Part shown: one piece after another, positions 1-8,938 of the stretch
Layout of the letters: each line of letters begins with the position of its first letter
How positions within the stretch are numbered: position 1 is the first letter of the stretch
Source: Peptacetobacter sp900550335
GTDB lineage: Bacteria; Bacillota; Clostridia; Peptostreptococcales; Peptostreptococcaceae
Direction: 5' to 3'
DNA length: 64,000 nt
Assembly: GCF_047528295.1 (NCBI RefSeq)
Contig: NZ_CP180001.1
Span: 1,488,001-1,552,000, forward strand
Notes under the pieces: generated by a model
What the model saw: the letters and a program-made list of their open reading frames with translations, nothing else
Told to the model about the DNA's origin: nothing
The model's database searches: none
Translations under genes and position numbers: made by a program

Positions 1-1
1 T

Positions 2-571
2 TTTATGAAGGCATACGAAATAATCGATGAATTAGTCGATGAAATATATGAAATAAGTAAAGAAGCGGATTTAAGAACAGTTCTTAAAGAAATATCTGAT
101 AAAGTTTTTATTTCAGTATTTCATGAAAGAGATTATGACTTTGAAGAAATTAAGAATAAGTTTAGTATATCTGATAAGGCTGTACTTGATAAGAGAATGC
201 TTTCAATATGGATATTTAAAATAATGGACTACATTTTTGCTGAGATTAGCTCATCTAAATATGCTATTTTAAAGAATGTATTTAAATATATAGATGATAA
301 AATAGGTGAAGACATTTCTTTAAAAGACATAGTAAAAGACTGTAATATAAGCCAGGGTTATTTAAGTAGAATTTTCAAAAAAGAATTAAACATGACGATA
401 ATGAATTATATACATTTAAAGAAAATAAATCTTGCGAAAGAATACTTATGTATGACCGAAAAAAGTGGTGCAGAAATATCTTTTGAAGTTGGTTATAACG
501 AATTTAGCTATTTCTGCAAAGTTTTTAAAAAGTACGAAGGTATGACGATTTCTGAATATAGAAATGTGTAA
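2..571 (+). CDS. AraC-family transcriptional regulator, 5' end outside window
   Basis: This is a DNA-binding activator of the AraC/XylS type. The last ~100 residues carry the paired helix-turn-helix: a first helix pair around ISLKDIVKDCNISQGYLSRIFKK and a second around AEISFEVGYNEFSYFCKVFKK. The frame stays open to the window edge with only four bases before the first ATG, so the gene probably starts upstream and has lost an N-terminal sensing domain here. It sits directly before a membrane protein and microcompartment-type aldehyde genes on the same strand, so it may control them, as PocR-like regulators do in such loci. That regulatory link is inference. Confidence 0.75.
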   Translation, partial: FMKAYEIIDELVDEIYEISKEADLRTVLKEISDKVFISVFHERDYDFEEIKNKFSISDKAVLDKRMLSIWIFKIMDYIFAEISSSKYAILKNVFKYIDDKIGEDISLKDIVKDCNISQGYLSRIFKKELNMTIMNYIHLKKINLAKEYLCMTEKSGAEISFEVGYNEFSYFCKVFKKYEGMTISEYRNV

Positions 572-601
572 GGTTCATAGTCGCTAAATAAGGAGATCAA
601 T

Positions 602-1468
602 ATGGACTTAAATTTATTAATTGCAGCCTTTGGTGGTGGAGTGATAGGAGCAGCTTTTGGAGCGATTCCAGCATTTATAATAACCGGTATACTTGCTATA
701 GCAGGTGGTCTTATAGCTATGGCAGGGATTCCAGAATTATCAGTAGGTAGTATAACATTTGGTGTATTCTGGGGACCGCATATAGCATTTACTGGTGCAG
801 CTGCAGCAACAGCAGTAGCAGCTTTAAAAAGACATAAAGTTGAATCATCAGGTGATGTATTAACACCACTTTATACAACAAAAGATATACCAACACTTTT
901 ATCTGGAGGAGCTTTTGCTGTAGTAGGATTCTTATTCTACACACTATTTACAACAAAATTATCATTCCTTCAGACTGATGCACCAGGAGCTTCAGTGTTC
1001 TGTACATTAATGTTATGTAGATTAATAATAGGAAAAACAGGACCTGTAGGTTCATTAAAAGAAAAAAGAGACTGGATACCTAAAGCTGAATCAGGAGTGT
1101 TTGTTGATTTAATACTTGGAGCTGCATTTGGTTTAGTAATAGGTGCAGTTGGATATGTTATGAACAGCTTAGGAATATCTCCTGAAGCTATGGCATCTTA
1201 TCCAGTAGTATGCTTCGGTATAAGTGCAGCATCACTTATATTCTTACAGGCTGGATTTGGAATACCAATAACACATCACATATCTTTCCCATCAGCACTT
1301 GCTTATGTATTATCAGGTAATATACTTGTAGCAGTTTTAGTTGGTGCTATAAATGCTGTTGCTTGGCATTTTGCAGGAAACATAATAAATACAAATGGGG
1401 ATACTTACATAGACCCACCTGCTACAGTAATAATGATATCAGTAGCGCTTATAAATCTAATATTCTAA
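602..1468 (+). CDS. Polytopic membrane protein of unknown function, next to PduL/EutJ/EutE genes
   Basis: A 288-residue protein rich in Gly, Ala, Ile and Val with roughly seven to nine hydrophobic segments and a short charged loop near residues 145-160 (KEKRDWIPKAESG). A GGAGATCAAT ribosome site precedes the ATG. I do not recognise the family. The position between an AraC regulator and pduL-eutJ-eutE suggests a permease or membrane partner for the substrate of the adjacent aldehyde pathway, but no transporter signature is visible, so function is open. Confidence 0.7.
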   Translation: MDLNLLIAAFGGGVIGAAFGAIPAFIITGILAIAGGLIAMAGIPELSVGSITFGVFWGPHIAFTGAAAATAVAALKRHKVESSGDVLTPLYTTKDIPTLLSGGAFAVVGFLFYTLFTTKLSFLQTDAPGASVFCTLMLCRLIIGKTGPVGSLKEKRDWIPKAESGVFVDLILGAAFGLVIGAVGYVMNSLGISPEAMASYPVVCFGISAASLIFLQAGFGIPITHHISFPSALAYVLSGNILVAVLVGAINAVAWHFAGNIINTNGDTYIDPPATVIMISVALINLIF

Positions 1469-1582
1469 CAAAAGGGAATTGTATATTAGAGTATTGTGAT
1501 TTTAGAATAGTAAATAGAATGAAAATTCTGAATTAAGACAGTATGAGAACTGTTAAAAAATACGATGAAAACGAGGGATACC

Positions 1583-2218
1583 ATGAAACAGGAAGAATTA
1601 ATAAACTTAATATGCAAGAGAGTAGTGGAAAAATTAAATGATTTAGAAGCATATAAGATCCCAATCGGTGTTTCAAATAGACATGTCCATCTGTCAAGAG
1701 AGCACTATGAAATTCTTTTCGGGAAAAATACTGTGCTTACTAAAAAAGTAGACCTTAAACAGCCAGGACAGTTTGCGGCGAATGAAGTTGTTACAATAAA
1801 AGGGCCAAAAGGAGAATTTAAAAAGGTTAGAATTTTAGGGCCATTTAGAGATAAATCACAGGTAGAAATATCTGTAACAGATTCATTTAGATTAGGAGTA
1901 AAACCTATGATAAAAGAATCTGGACAATTAGAAGGAACTCCTGGCATAGAAATAATAGGGCCAGAAGGATCAGTAACATTAGAATGTGGAACAATAGTTG
2001 CATTAAGACATATACATATGACTCCAGAAGATGCAAGAAGAATGGATGTAAAAGATGGAGATTTAGTAGATGTGCAGCTTATGGGACCTAGAAAGGCGCT
2101 TCTTTCTAATGTACTAGTTAGAGTTTCTGATAAATATAAATTAGAAATGCACTTAGATATGGACGAAGCTAACTCAGCGTTCATAAAAAATAATGATATA
2201 GCAATACTTAAAAAGTAG
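1583..2218 (+). CDS. pduL: Phosphate propanoyltransferase (PduL-type phosphotransacylase)
   Basis: PduL converts acyl-CoA and phosphate to acyl-phosphate inside bacterial microcompartments, recycling CoA released by the aldehyde dehydrogenase. The two metal-binding motifs are clear: SNRHVHLS (His34 and His36) and LRHIHMT (His143 and His145), in a 211-residue protein of typical length. The first ~20 residues form an amphipathic helix resembling an encapsulation peptide. The start at 1583 is preferred over the in-frame ATG at 1565 because GAGGG lies just before 1583 and no ribosome site precedes 1565. EutJ and EutE genes follow closely in the same direction. Confidence 0.93.
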   Translation: MKQEELINLICKRVVEKLNDLEAYKIPIGVSNRHVHLSREHYEILFGKNTVLTKKVDLKQPGQFAANEVVTIKGPKGEFKKVRILGPFRDKSQVEISVTDSFRLGVKPMIKESGQLEGTPGIEIIGPEGSVTLECGTIVALRHIHMTPEDARRMDVKDGDLVDVQLMGPRKALLSNVLVRVSDKYKLEMHLDMDEANSAFIKNNDIAILKK

Positions 2219-2234
2219 GTTACTGGAGGTAGTT

Positions 2235-3044
2235 ATGTATAAAAACAGTATTCTTGATGAATTAGACGAATTGATAAAATCAGAAAAAACAGCTGAATAT
2301 AAATTACCACTTAGATGTGGTGTGGATTTAGGGACTGCAAATATAGTTATAGCGGTTGTAGATGCAGATGGCAAACCTGTAGCTGGGATAGTTAATGAAT
2401 CTAAAGTTGTAAAAGACGGAATCGTTGTTGACTATGTTAGAGCAATACAGAACTTAAAGAAAATGAAGGCCGAATTAGAAGAAAGACTTGGGACTGAGCT
2501 TATCAATGCAGCTACTGCAATACCACCAGGAATACTTGTAAAAAATGCTAAAGGTTTCGTGAGTGTAGTTGAAGGAGCAGGATTCGAGGTAACTAACATA
2601 GTTGACGAGCCTACAGCAGCAGCCACAGTAATCGGAATAAAAGATGGAGCAGTAGTTGATATAGGCGGTGGTACAACTGGTATAAGTGTATTAGAAAATG
2701 GTGAGGTAATATTTACTGCAGATGAGCCTACTGGAGGAACACACATGACACTTGCTGTTGCAGGTTATTATGGAGTAGACAAAGCAGAGGCTGAAAAAAT
2801 GAAAAAAGATAGATCTCATCAATCTGATATATATTCAATAGTAGTGCCAGTAGTAGAAAAAATGTCTACAATAGTAAAAGGCTTTTTAAAAGATCATCCA
2901 ACAGATACTGTTTATGTAGTTGGAGGAGCAAGTCTATTTGATGATTTTGAAGAAACTTTCAATAAAGTAACAGGTGTAGAATGTATCAAAGCAGAAAAAG
3001 CACTTTTAGTAACACCATATGGGATAGCGCTTAACTGTAAGTAA
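2235..3044 (+). CDS. eutJ: Ethanolamine utilisation protein EutJ, Hsp70-like ATPase
   Basis: EutJ is an actin/Hsp70-fold protein carried in ethanolamine and propanediol microcompartment operons and thought to act as a chaperone or reactivating factor. The phosphate-1 loop (CGVDLGTANIVI, about residues 28-40) and phosphate-2 loop (VVDIGGGTTGISV, about residue 140) are both visible, and VVGGASLFDDF near residue 230 matches the adenosine motif. The length of 269 residues fits the family, which lacks the Hsp70 substrate-binding domain. A GGAGGTAG ribosome site precedes the ATG, 16 bases after pduL. Confidence 0.9.
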   Translation: MYKNSILDELDELIKSEKTAEYKLPLRCGVDLGTANIVIAVVDADGKPVAGIVNESKVVKDGIVVDYVRAIQNLKKMKAELEERLGTELINAATAIPPGILVKNAKGFVSVVEGAGFEVTNIVDEPTAAATVIGIKDGAVVDIGGGTTGISVLENGEVIFTADEPTGGTHMTLAVAGYYGVDKAEAEKMKKDRSHQSDIYSIVVPVVEKMSTIVKGFLKDHPTDTVYVVGGASLFDDFEETFNKVTGVECIKAEKALLVTPYGIALNCK

Positions 3045-3057
3045 TGGAGGAATGAAA

Positions 3058-4464
3058 ATGGAATTAGATTTAATACAGGAAATGATAAAACAGGTACTAG
3101 AAGAAATAAAAGTAGAAGGTGTAGAAGTTTCTTCTAAGGAAGAATACGGATACGGTGTATTTGATAGCATGGTAGAAGCAATAGATGCAAGTGAAAAAGC
3201 TCAGAAAGAACTTTTTGAATGCTCTGTTCAGCAGAGAGATAAATTTGTAGATGCTATAAGAGCTGAAATTCTAAAAAAAGAAAATTTAGAAATGATATCT
3301 TATGATGCTGTTGAAGAAACAAAAATAGGTAGAGTAGAAGATAAAATAATCAAAAATAGAGTAGCTGCTGAAAATACTCCAGGTACAGAAGACTTAAAAA
3401 CAAGAGCTATAACAGGAGAAGATGGACTTACTATAGAAGAATATTGTCCATTTGGAGTAATAGGATCTATAACACCAACTACTAACCCTACAGAAACATT
3501 AATAAACAACTCAATATCTATGATAGCTGGAGGAAATACAGTAGTATTCAGTCCTCATCCAAGAGCTAAAAAAGTATCTATAAAACTTGTAAAAATGATG
3601 AATAAAGCTTTAGAAGAAGCTGGAGCACCAAGAAACTTAATAACAATGGTAAAAGAACCATCAATAGAAAACAGTAAAATAATGATGGAAAGTCCAAAAG
3701 TTAGATTATTAGTTGCAACTGGTGGACCAGCAATAGTAAAACAGGTACTTTCTGCAGGTAAAAAAGCTATAGGAGCAGGAGCAGGAAACCCACCAGTAGT
3801 TGTAGATGAAACAGCTGATATAGAAAAAGCAGCAAAAGATATAGTATCAGGAGCAAGCTTTGACAACAATGTTCCATGTATAGCTGAAAAAGAAGTATTT
3901 GCAGTTGAATCAGTAGTAGATCAGTTAATATACTACATGAAGAAAAATGGAGCATACGAAATAACTTCTCCAGAAGTTTTAGAACAGTTAGATAAAGCTG
4001 TATCTAAAGAAAATGGAAAACCAAATCCAAGCCTAGTAGGTAAATCAGCAAAAGAATTACTTGCATTAGTAGGAATAAATGTAGATGATGATGTAAAACT
4101 TGTAATAGCAAGAACAAATAAAGACCATCACCTAGTTACAGAAGAAATGTTAATGCCAATACTTCCAATAGTAAGTGTATCTGATGTAGATACAGCAATA
4201 GATTGGGCATACGAAGCAGAAGCAGGAAACAGACACACTGCTATAATGCATTCTAAAAATGTTGATAAACTTACAAAAATGGCTAAAAAATTAGAAGCAA
4301 CAATATTCGTAAAAAATGCACCTTCATACGCAGGAATAGGTGTAGGCGGAGAAGGACACACTACATTCACAATAGCTGGACCAACAGGAGAAGGTATAAC
4401 TTCAGCTAAATCTTTCTGCAGAATCAGAAGATGTGTAATGAGTGAAGCATTAAGTATAAGATAG
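3058..4464 (+). CDS. eutE: CoA-acylating aldehyde dehydrogenase, EutE/PduP type
   Basis: The enzyme oxidises acetaldehyde or propionaldehyde to the acyl-CoA with NAD. It has the aldehyde dehydrogenase fold with the catalytic cysteine in DNNVPCIAEK (Cys274) and the family C-terminus around GEGHTTFTIAGPTGEG. The first ~18 residues (MELDLIQEMIKQVLEEIK) form an amphipathic helix typical of microcompartment targeting, followed by a linker. The ATG at 3058 is chosen over 3052 because GGAGG at 3046-3050 is 7 bases from the former and 1 from the latter. It is the last gene of the unit; a strong terminator follows. Whether the substrate is C2 or C3 cannot be read from the sequence. Confidence 0.92.
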   Translation: MELDLIQEMIKQVLEEIKVEGVEVSSKEEYGYGVFDSMVEAIDASEKAQKELFECSVQQRDKFVDAIRAEILKKENLEMISYDAVEETKIGRVEDKIIKNRVAAENTPGTEDLKTRAITGEDGLTIEEYCPFGVIGSITPTTNPTETLINNSISMIAGGNTVVFSPHPRAKKVSIKLVKMMNKALEEAGAPRNLITMVKEPSIENSKIMMESPKVRLLVATGGPAIVKQVLSAGKKAIGAGAGNPPVVVDETADIEKAAKDIVSGASFDNNVPCIAEKEVFAVESVVDQLIYYMKKNGAYEITSPEVLEQLDKAVSKENGKPNPSLVGKSAKELLALVGINVDDDVKLVIARTNKDHHLVTEEMLMPILPIVSVSDVDTAIDWAYEAEAGNRHTAIMHSKNVDKLTKMAKKLEATIFVKNAPSYAGIGVGGEGHTTFTIAGPTGEGITSAKSFCRIRRCVMSEALSIR

Positions 4465-4500
4465 TTCTCACCCCCATAAATTAATGGATATATTGAAAAG

Positions 4501-4532
4501 CTACGTACTCTTTTAGGGTACGTAGTTTTTTT
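4501..4532 (+). terminator. Rho-independent terminator after eutE
   Basis: A 10-bp stem (CTACGTACTC with GGGTACGTAG, one G-U pair) closes a 5-base loop and is followed by seven T residues. It ends the pduL-eutJ-eutE unit. Confidence 0.9.
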
Positions 4533-4766
4533 ATATAGTTTTAGGTATTAGTATTGTATTATTTTATATATTAATAAATACGTTAGAGATATAACTAATT
4601 ACATTGTGGCGATAAATTTAGAATGTTATAATGTGTATATACTAAAATACACAATAAATACATATAGATAATTTATAATGAAATATATAATAAAATTTTA
4701 ATAATTTAAAAGTATTTAAATCTAAAAATACTCTAAAGTATAGAGGATGGCCAAAGGAGAAAAATA

Positions 4767-5501
4767 ATGGGCGAAGTGATTTGGGATAAAGAAACTTATA
4801 ACGTACTTATTAAAGAATTAAAAAATAAAGCAGATGAAAAATACAGAGATTTTACTTTAAATTTAAATCCAGGCAAAGAAAAAATTATTGGAATAAGAAT
4901 TCCTGATCTTAGAAAAAAGGCGGCAGAAATTTCAAAAGGAGATTGGAGAAAATTTCTAGAAGTATCTTATAAAAATGATAATGGATATATAGAAGAAGAA
5001 TTTATTAGAGGACTTGTAATAGGAAATGTTAAAAACTGTGATATAGAGGAGTTTATTGACTATGTAGATGATTTTATAGGAAGAGTAGACTCTTGGTCGG
5101 TAAATGATACTTTCTGCTCATCTCTTAAAATAACTAAGAAAAATATGGACAGAATGCATACATTTATAATTGATAATTTAAAATCTAAAAATCCATGGAG
5201 AAAAAGATTTTCTATCGTTATGCTTATGGACTATTATCTATCTGAAGAGTATTTAGATGAAATTTTTAATATTTGTGATACAGTAAAAGACGATGAATAC
5301 TATTATAAAATGGCTGTTGCATGGATATTATCTATGTGTTTTGTAAAATTTAGAGATAAAACAATGGATTATTTTAATAATTGTAAACTAGATGATTTTA
5401 CATATAATAAGGCTTTACAAAAGACAAGAGAATCCCTTAGAGTTAGCAAAGAGGACAAGGAAATTTTAAAAAGTATGAAAAGAAAAGCTGTAAAATTATA
5501 G
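4767..5501 (+). CDS. DNA alkylation repair protein, AlkD family
   Basis: AlkD-family DNA glycosylases use tandem HEAT-like helical repeats to remove bulky alkylated bases such as N3- and N7-alkylpurines. The 244-residue protein is all-helical and shows family signatures: GIRIPDLRKKAAEI near residue 41, VDSWSVNDTFCSSLK near 110, and NPWRKRFSIVMLMDYY near 140. AAAGGAG precedes the ATG. The gene stands alone between the eutE terminator and the next gene, with about 230 AT-rich bases upstream in which I see no clear promoter. Confidence 0.85.
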   Translation: MGEVIWDKETYNVLIKELKNKADEKYRDFTLNLNPGKEKIIGIRIPDLRKKAAEISKGDWRKFLEVSYKNDNGYIEEEFIRGLVIGNVKNCDIEEFIDYVDDFIGRVDSWSVNDTFCSSLKITKKNMDRMHTFIIDNLKSKNPWRKRFSIVMLMDYYLSEEYLDEIFNICDTVKDDEYYYKMAVAWILSMCFVKFRDKTMDYFNNCKLDDFTYNKALQKTRESLRVSKEDKEILKSMKRKAVKL

Positions 5502-5597
5502 AAAGTAAAATTATAAAAAATAGAAATAGTATAAATAGTAAAGTTATAATAAAGGAATGAAATTTATAATAAAAAAGAATTTGAAAGAGGGAGAAAC

Positions 5598-6194
5598 ATG
5601 GCAAGAAAGAAAAAAATAGATGAAAAGGAGCAGCAGGTTTCATTTGCATCTCTAGCTGAAATAGAAGAAACTGCTCCTAAAGAAGAGAAAAAAACTACAA
5701 GAAGAAAATCTAGTAGTACGAATAATAAAGAGGAAAAGAAAACTACAGTTAAGAAAGAATCAACTAAAAGTAGTACATCATCAAGCAAAAGCACTGCTTC
5801 TACAAATAAAAGTAATGCTTCATCAAGTAAAAGTGCTACAACTAAAAATAAAGAAGCAAAATCTACAACTACAAAAAAGAGAACTGCTCCTAAAAAGGAT
5901 AGAAAAATAAATATTACTCAAGAGGATATGGATAAGCTTTGTGAGGTTTACGATTGGTATTTAAGTGTTAAAGATACAATAAGCTACAATGCAGCTACAG
6001 AAGAGGATTCTAAAAATAAGGATGTTGTAATTGAAGAAACAGATTTAAAAGATACTAAAAAGGCTTATTTAAACATAGACAGACAGACTTGGGAAGATTT
6101 TGATGTGCTTTGTAGCAACTGTGGATTCAAGAAAAATGAGGTACTTACACAGATAATAAAAGACTTCTTAAGAGAACACAGAAATTTATTCTAA
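5598..6194 (+). CDS. Lys/Ser/Thr-rich tail protein with RHH-like C-terminus
   Basis: I do not recognise a named family. Residues 1 to about 100 are low-complexity and strongly basic, made mostly of Lys, Ser, Thr, Ala and Glu, and look like a histone H1-like disordered tail. The C-terminal part (about 105-198) is ordered; its end, starting at YLNIDRQTWEDFDVLC, has a short strand followed by two helices, like a ribbon-helix-helix DNA-binding unit. A GAGGGAG ribosome site precedes the ATG. A nucleoid-associated or DNA-binding role is plausible inference. The serine/threonine density could make the tail a phosphorylation target, which is speculation. Confidence 0.7.
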   Translation: MARKKKIDEKEQQVSFASLAEIEETAPKEEKKTTRRKSSSTNNKEEKKTTVKKESTKSSTSSSKSTASTNKSNASSSKSATTKNKEAKSTTTKKRTAPKKDRKINITQEDMDKLCEVYDWYLSVKDTISYNAATEEDSKNKDVVIEETDLKDTKKAYLNIDRQTWEDFDVLCSNCGFKKNEVLTQIIKDFLREHRNLF

Positions 6195-6314
6195 AATATT
6201 GATAGAAGTATTAACATAATATTATTATGTAAATAAAATTGACAAATAATAAATCTAAATATTAAATAAGAGTAAGGTATATAAATATTTTAAATAACTA
6301 AAGGAGGAGAAATT

Positions 6315-6989
6315 ATGAAAATTCTTGCAGTAGAGGACAATAAAACTCTTTTAGACAGTATAATGGAAGAATTATCTAAGCATTTTGATGTTGAGGGATG
6401 CGAGGATGGAGAAGAAGCTCTATACATGATAGAGCAGGGAATATACGACCTAGTGGTACTAGATCTTATGCTTCCTGGTATGAACGGAATGGAAATACTA
6501 AAAAATGCCAGAAACAAAGGTATAGATACACCTGTATTAATACTTACAGCAAAAGAGGCATTAGATGACAAGGTTGAGGCATTCCAAACAGGAGCTAATG
6601 ACTATCTTACAAAGCCATTTTATATGGAGGAATTAGTTGCTAGGGTATATGCAATACTTAGAACAAATGGAAAACTAACAGAAAAAACAGGACTTCAATT
6701 TAAAGATATGTACATAGATACATCAGAAAAGAGAGTATTTATAGGAGATGAAGAGATAACTCTACAAAACAAACAATACAATCTTTTAGAATACTTTGTA
6801 ATGAACAGAGGAGCTATACTACTTAAAGAGCAGATTTACGACAGAATATGGGGAATAGACTCAGATGCTACAATAGAAATTGTTGAGGTTTATGTAAGTA
6901 ATCTGAGAAAAAAACTTAGCAAATTCGGATATGATAAATATATAAAAACAAAGAGAAAAGTAGGTTATATATTAGATGAAGATAAATAA
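6315..6989 (+). CDS. OmpR/PhoB-family response regulator
   Basis: A two-domain DNA-binding response regulator. The receiver domain (1 to about 120) has the acidic pair E7/D8, the phospho-acceptor Asp50 in DLVVLDLMLPG and the conserved lysine in LTKPFY. The winged-helix output domain (about 125-224) includes LLEYFVMNRG and VEVYVSNLRKKL. AAGGAGG precedes the ATG. The 3' end overlaps the histidine kinase gene by 14 bases, so the pair is co-translated. The signal is not evident from the sequence. Confidence 0.95.
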   Translation: MKILAVEDNKTLLDSIMEELSKHFDVEGCEDGEEALYMIEQGIYDLVVLDLMLPGMNGMEILKNARNKGIDTPVLILTAKEALDDKVEAFQTGANDYLTKPFYMEELVARVYAILRTNGKLTEKTGLQFKDMYIDTSEKRVFIGDEEITLQNKQYNLLEYFVMNRGAILLKEQIYDRIWGIDSDATIEIVEVYVSNLRKKLSKFGYDKYIKTKRKVGYILDEDK

Positions 6990-8217
6990 GGATGTTTTTG
7001 CAAAGACGAAGAACAAGCTTTTAAAGATTAATATGCTTGTCGTTATGTGCTTTTTATGTATGCTATTGGCTTTTACAATGGTATATTTTAGATATATTAC
7101 TTATAGCAATATAGACAAAGAAATTGGTCAGGAGTTTAAACATATTGTAACTCAATTAGACAATAGCGAATACGAGCCTATTAAGCTCTTGGATCCAAAG
7201 GACATGGTTTATATATATGAAAATGGAAGAATAAAATATTACACAGAAAATGATTACTTTGATAAAATTCTTCCAGAGAGAAAAAGTGATACAGACCAAG
7301 TATTTACTAAATATAGAGAAAATGGACATTTTTTCAAAGAATTAAACATAACTGTAGGAGATTATCATATACAAATCATAAGAAATATAGATTCAGAGAT
7401 GTTTTCAATTTCTAAGCTTATTTCGATTATACTATTTTTAGGTATAATTTCTTTGATTTTTATATATATGATTTCGCTTTACCTTACAAAAAAAGCTCTT
7501 ATTCCTATAGAGACAGCTTGGAAAAATCAAGCAAAATTTATTCAGGATGCATCTCATGAGCTTAGAACACCGATAACAATAGTTTCATCAAAATTAGAGT
7601 CACTTTTAAAAAAACCAGAAAGTACAATAGGAGATGAGGCAGAAACTGTCGCAATAGCTATGAAAGAAACCAGAAGGCTTAAAAAAATGGTAAATGATTT
7701 ACTTTCGCTTACTAAAGAAGATGGAATCGTGCAGCTAAATAAAGAAAATTTAGATTTAAAAACTCTTATAGATGAGATAACTGAGGATTACTTCGATATA
7801 GCAGAGTATCAGGATAAAGAATTTTCTTGTGATATTTTGACAGAAAATACAGAGGTTTATACTGATAAGAATAAGTTTAAACAGATTTTAAGGATATTTA
7901 TCGACAATGCATTTAAATATACAAAATCTGGAGATTCTATTGGAGTGGTTGTAAGGGAAGATGAAGATGATAAAGATAAATTAATTATTTCTGTGAATGA
8001 CTCTGGAATAGGTATTTCAAAAGAGGATTTACCAAATCTGTTTGATAGATTTTTCAGAAGTGATAATGTTAGAAATAAGGATATAGATGGTTCTGGAATA
8101 GGCCTTTCAATAGCAGATGTTACTGCAAAAAATATAGGTGTTGAGATAGGTGTAACATCTGAGTATGGAAAAGGAAGCAGTTTCTTCATAAAAATAGGTA
8201 AAAATGTAAGAGCATAA
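6976..8217 (+). CDS. Sensor histidine kinase
   Basis: A membrane histidine kinase partnered with the overlapping response regulator. Two transmembrane segments (about residues 18-40 and 150-170) bracket a ~110-residue extracytoplasmic sensor region. The HisKA box is FIQDASHELRTPI with phospho-accepting His194; the ATPase domain has the N box (IFIDNAFKYT) and G boxes (DSGIGIS, GSGIGLS). The ATG lies inside the 3' end of the regulator gene with no strong ribosome site, so translational coupling is likely. A start a few codons later cannot be excluded. Terminator hairpin 8245-8288 follows. Confidence 0.93.
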   Translation: MKINKDVFAKTKNKLLKINMLVVMCFLCMLLAFTMVYFRYITYSNIDKEIGQEFKHIVTQLDNSEYEPIKLLDPKDMVYIYENGRIKYYTENDYFDKILPERKSDTDQVFTKYRENGHFFKELNITVGDYHIQIIRNIDSEMFSISKLISIILFLGIISLIFIYMISLYLTKKALIPIETAWKNQAKFIQDASHELRTPITIVSSKLESLLKKPESTIGDEAETVAIAMKETRRLKKMVNDLLSLTKEDGIVQLNKENLDLKTLIDEITEDYFDIAEYQDKEFSCDILTENTEVYTDKNKFKQILRIFIDNAFKYTKSGDSIGVVVREDEDDKDKLIISVNDSGIGISKEDLPNLFDRFFRSDNVRNKDIDGSGIGLSIADVTAKNIGVEIGVTSEYGKGSSFFIKIGKNVRA

Positions 8218-8244
8218 AATAAAAGAGAATATAAAAGCAAATTG

Positions 8245-8288
8245 TAGCTACTAGCTAGAGGTATAACTTTTAGTTAGTAGCTATTTTT
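8245..8288 (+). terminator. Terminator after the two-component operon
   Basis: A 13-bp stem, TAGCTACTAGCTA with TAGTTAGTAGCTA (one G-U pair), is followed by TTTTTAT. It separates the kinase gene from thioredoxin. Confidence 0.85.
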
Positions 8289-8434
8289 ATATATTTTTAT
8301 AATATATTAGAAATAAATAAAATATTTGTAAGAAAAATGTTAGAACCTATAAAAAGGGGGTATTATAGATAATGTAAATCAAATAAGATAAATACAAATA
8401 AAAAATATTAATAAAAAATTTGGAGGAAAGAAAA

Positions 8435-8752
8435 ATGGCAAAAGTTATAAATACAGCAGAATTTAGAGATAAAGTAGAAAATGGAAGTGGAGTAGCAGTA
8501 GTAGATTTCTTCGCTACTTGGTGTGGACCTTGTAAGATGTTAGCACCTGTATTTGCAGAAGCAGGAGAAGATATGAAAGAAGAAGCAAACTTCTACAAAT
8601 TAGATATAGACGAAAGTTTAGAAATAGCTCAGCAGTTTGGAGTATCTTCAGTTCCAACTATGATAGTATTCAAAGATGGAAAACCTGTAGATCAGATAGT
8701 AGGATTCATGCCTAAAGATAGACTAATAAGCAAAATAAAAGCAAGTCTATAA
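8435..8752 (+). CDS. trxA: Thioredoxin
   Basis: A 105-residue thioredoxin that reduces protein disulfides. The active site is WCGPC with Cys30 and Cys33, and the cis-proline motif SVPTM is present. The ATG at 8435 is chosen because GGAGG sits 8 bases upstream; a TTG at 8420 would overlap that ribosome site. It lies upstream of the flavin thioredoxin reductase on the same strand, giving a thioredoxin/reductase pair. Confidence 0.96.
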   Translation: MAKVINTAEFRDKVENGSGVAVVDFFATWCGPCKMLAPVFAEAGEDMKEEANFYKLDIDESLEIAQQFGVSSVPTMIVFKDGKPVDQIVGFMPKDRLISKIKASL

Positions 8753-8804
8753 TAAATAATGTAATTAACTAAAATAAACATAAAAAATAACCATTAGAGA
8801 AAAT

Positions 8805-8857
8805 AAAGATAAGTGATTTCCTTTTAAATTTAATTGGAATGATACTTATCTTTAATT
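8805..8857 (+). terminator. Weak hairpin between thioredoxin and its reductase
   Basis: AAAGATAAGT (8805-8814) pairs with ACTTATCTTT (8844-8853) around a ~29-base loop; the following T stretch is short (TTTAATT). It may be a partial terminator that lowers reductase expression relative to thioredoxin. The loop is long, so confidence is modest. Confidence 0.4.
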
Positions 8858-8938
8858 CTATAAAGATAAAAAATTCTACAAATAAAAAATATAAATAAAG
8901 AATAAATGGTTTGGTTTTGAGAAAAAAGGGTGATAAAA

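Noticed and set aside
5598..6194. Minus-strand leucine/phenylalanine-rich frames across this gene
   Set aside because: They mirror the Lys/Ser-rich low-complexity coding strand and lack ribosome sites.
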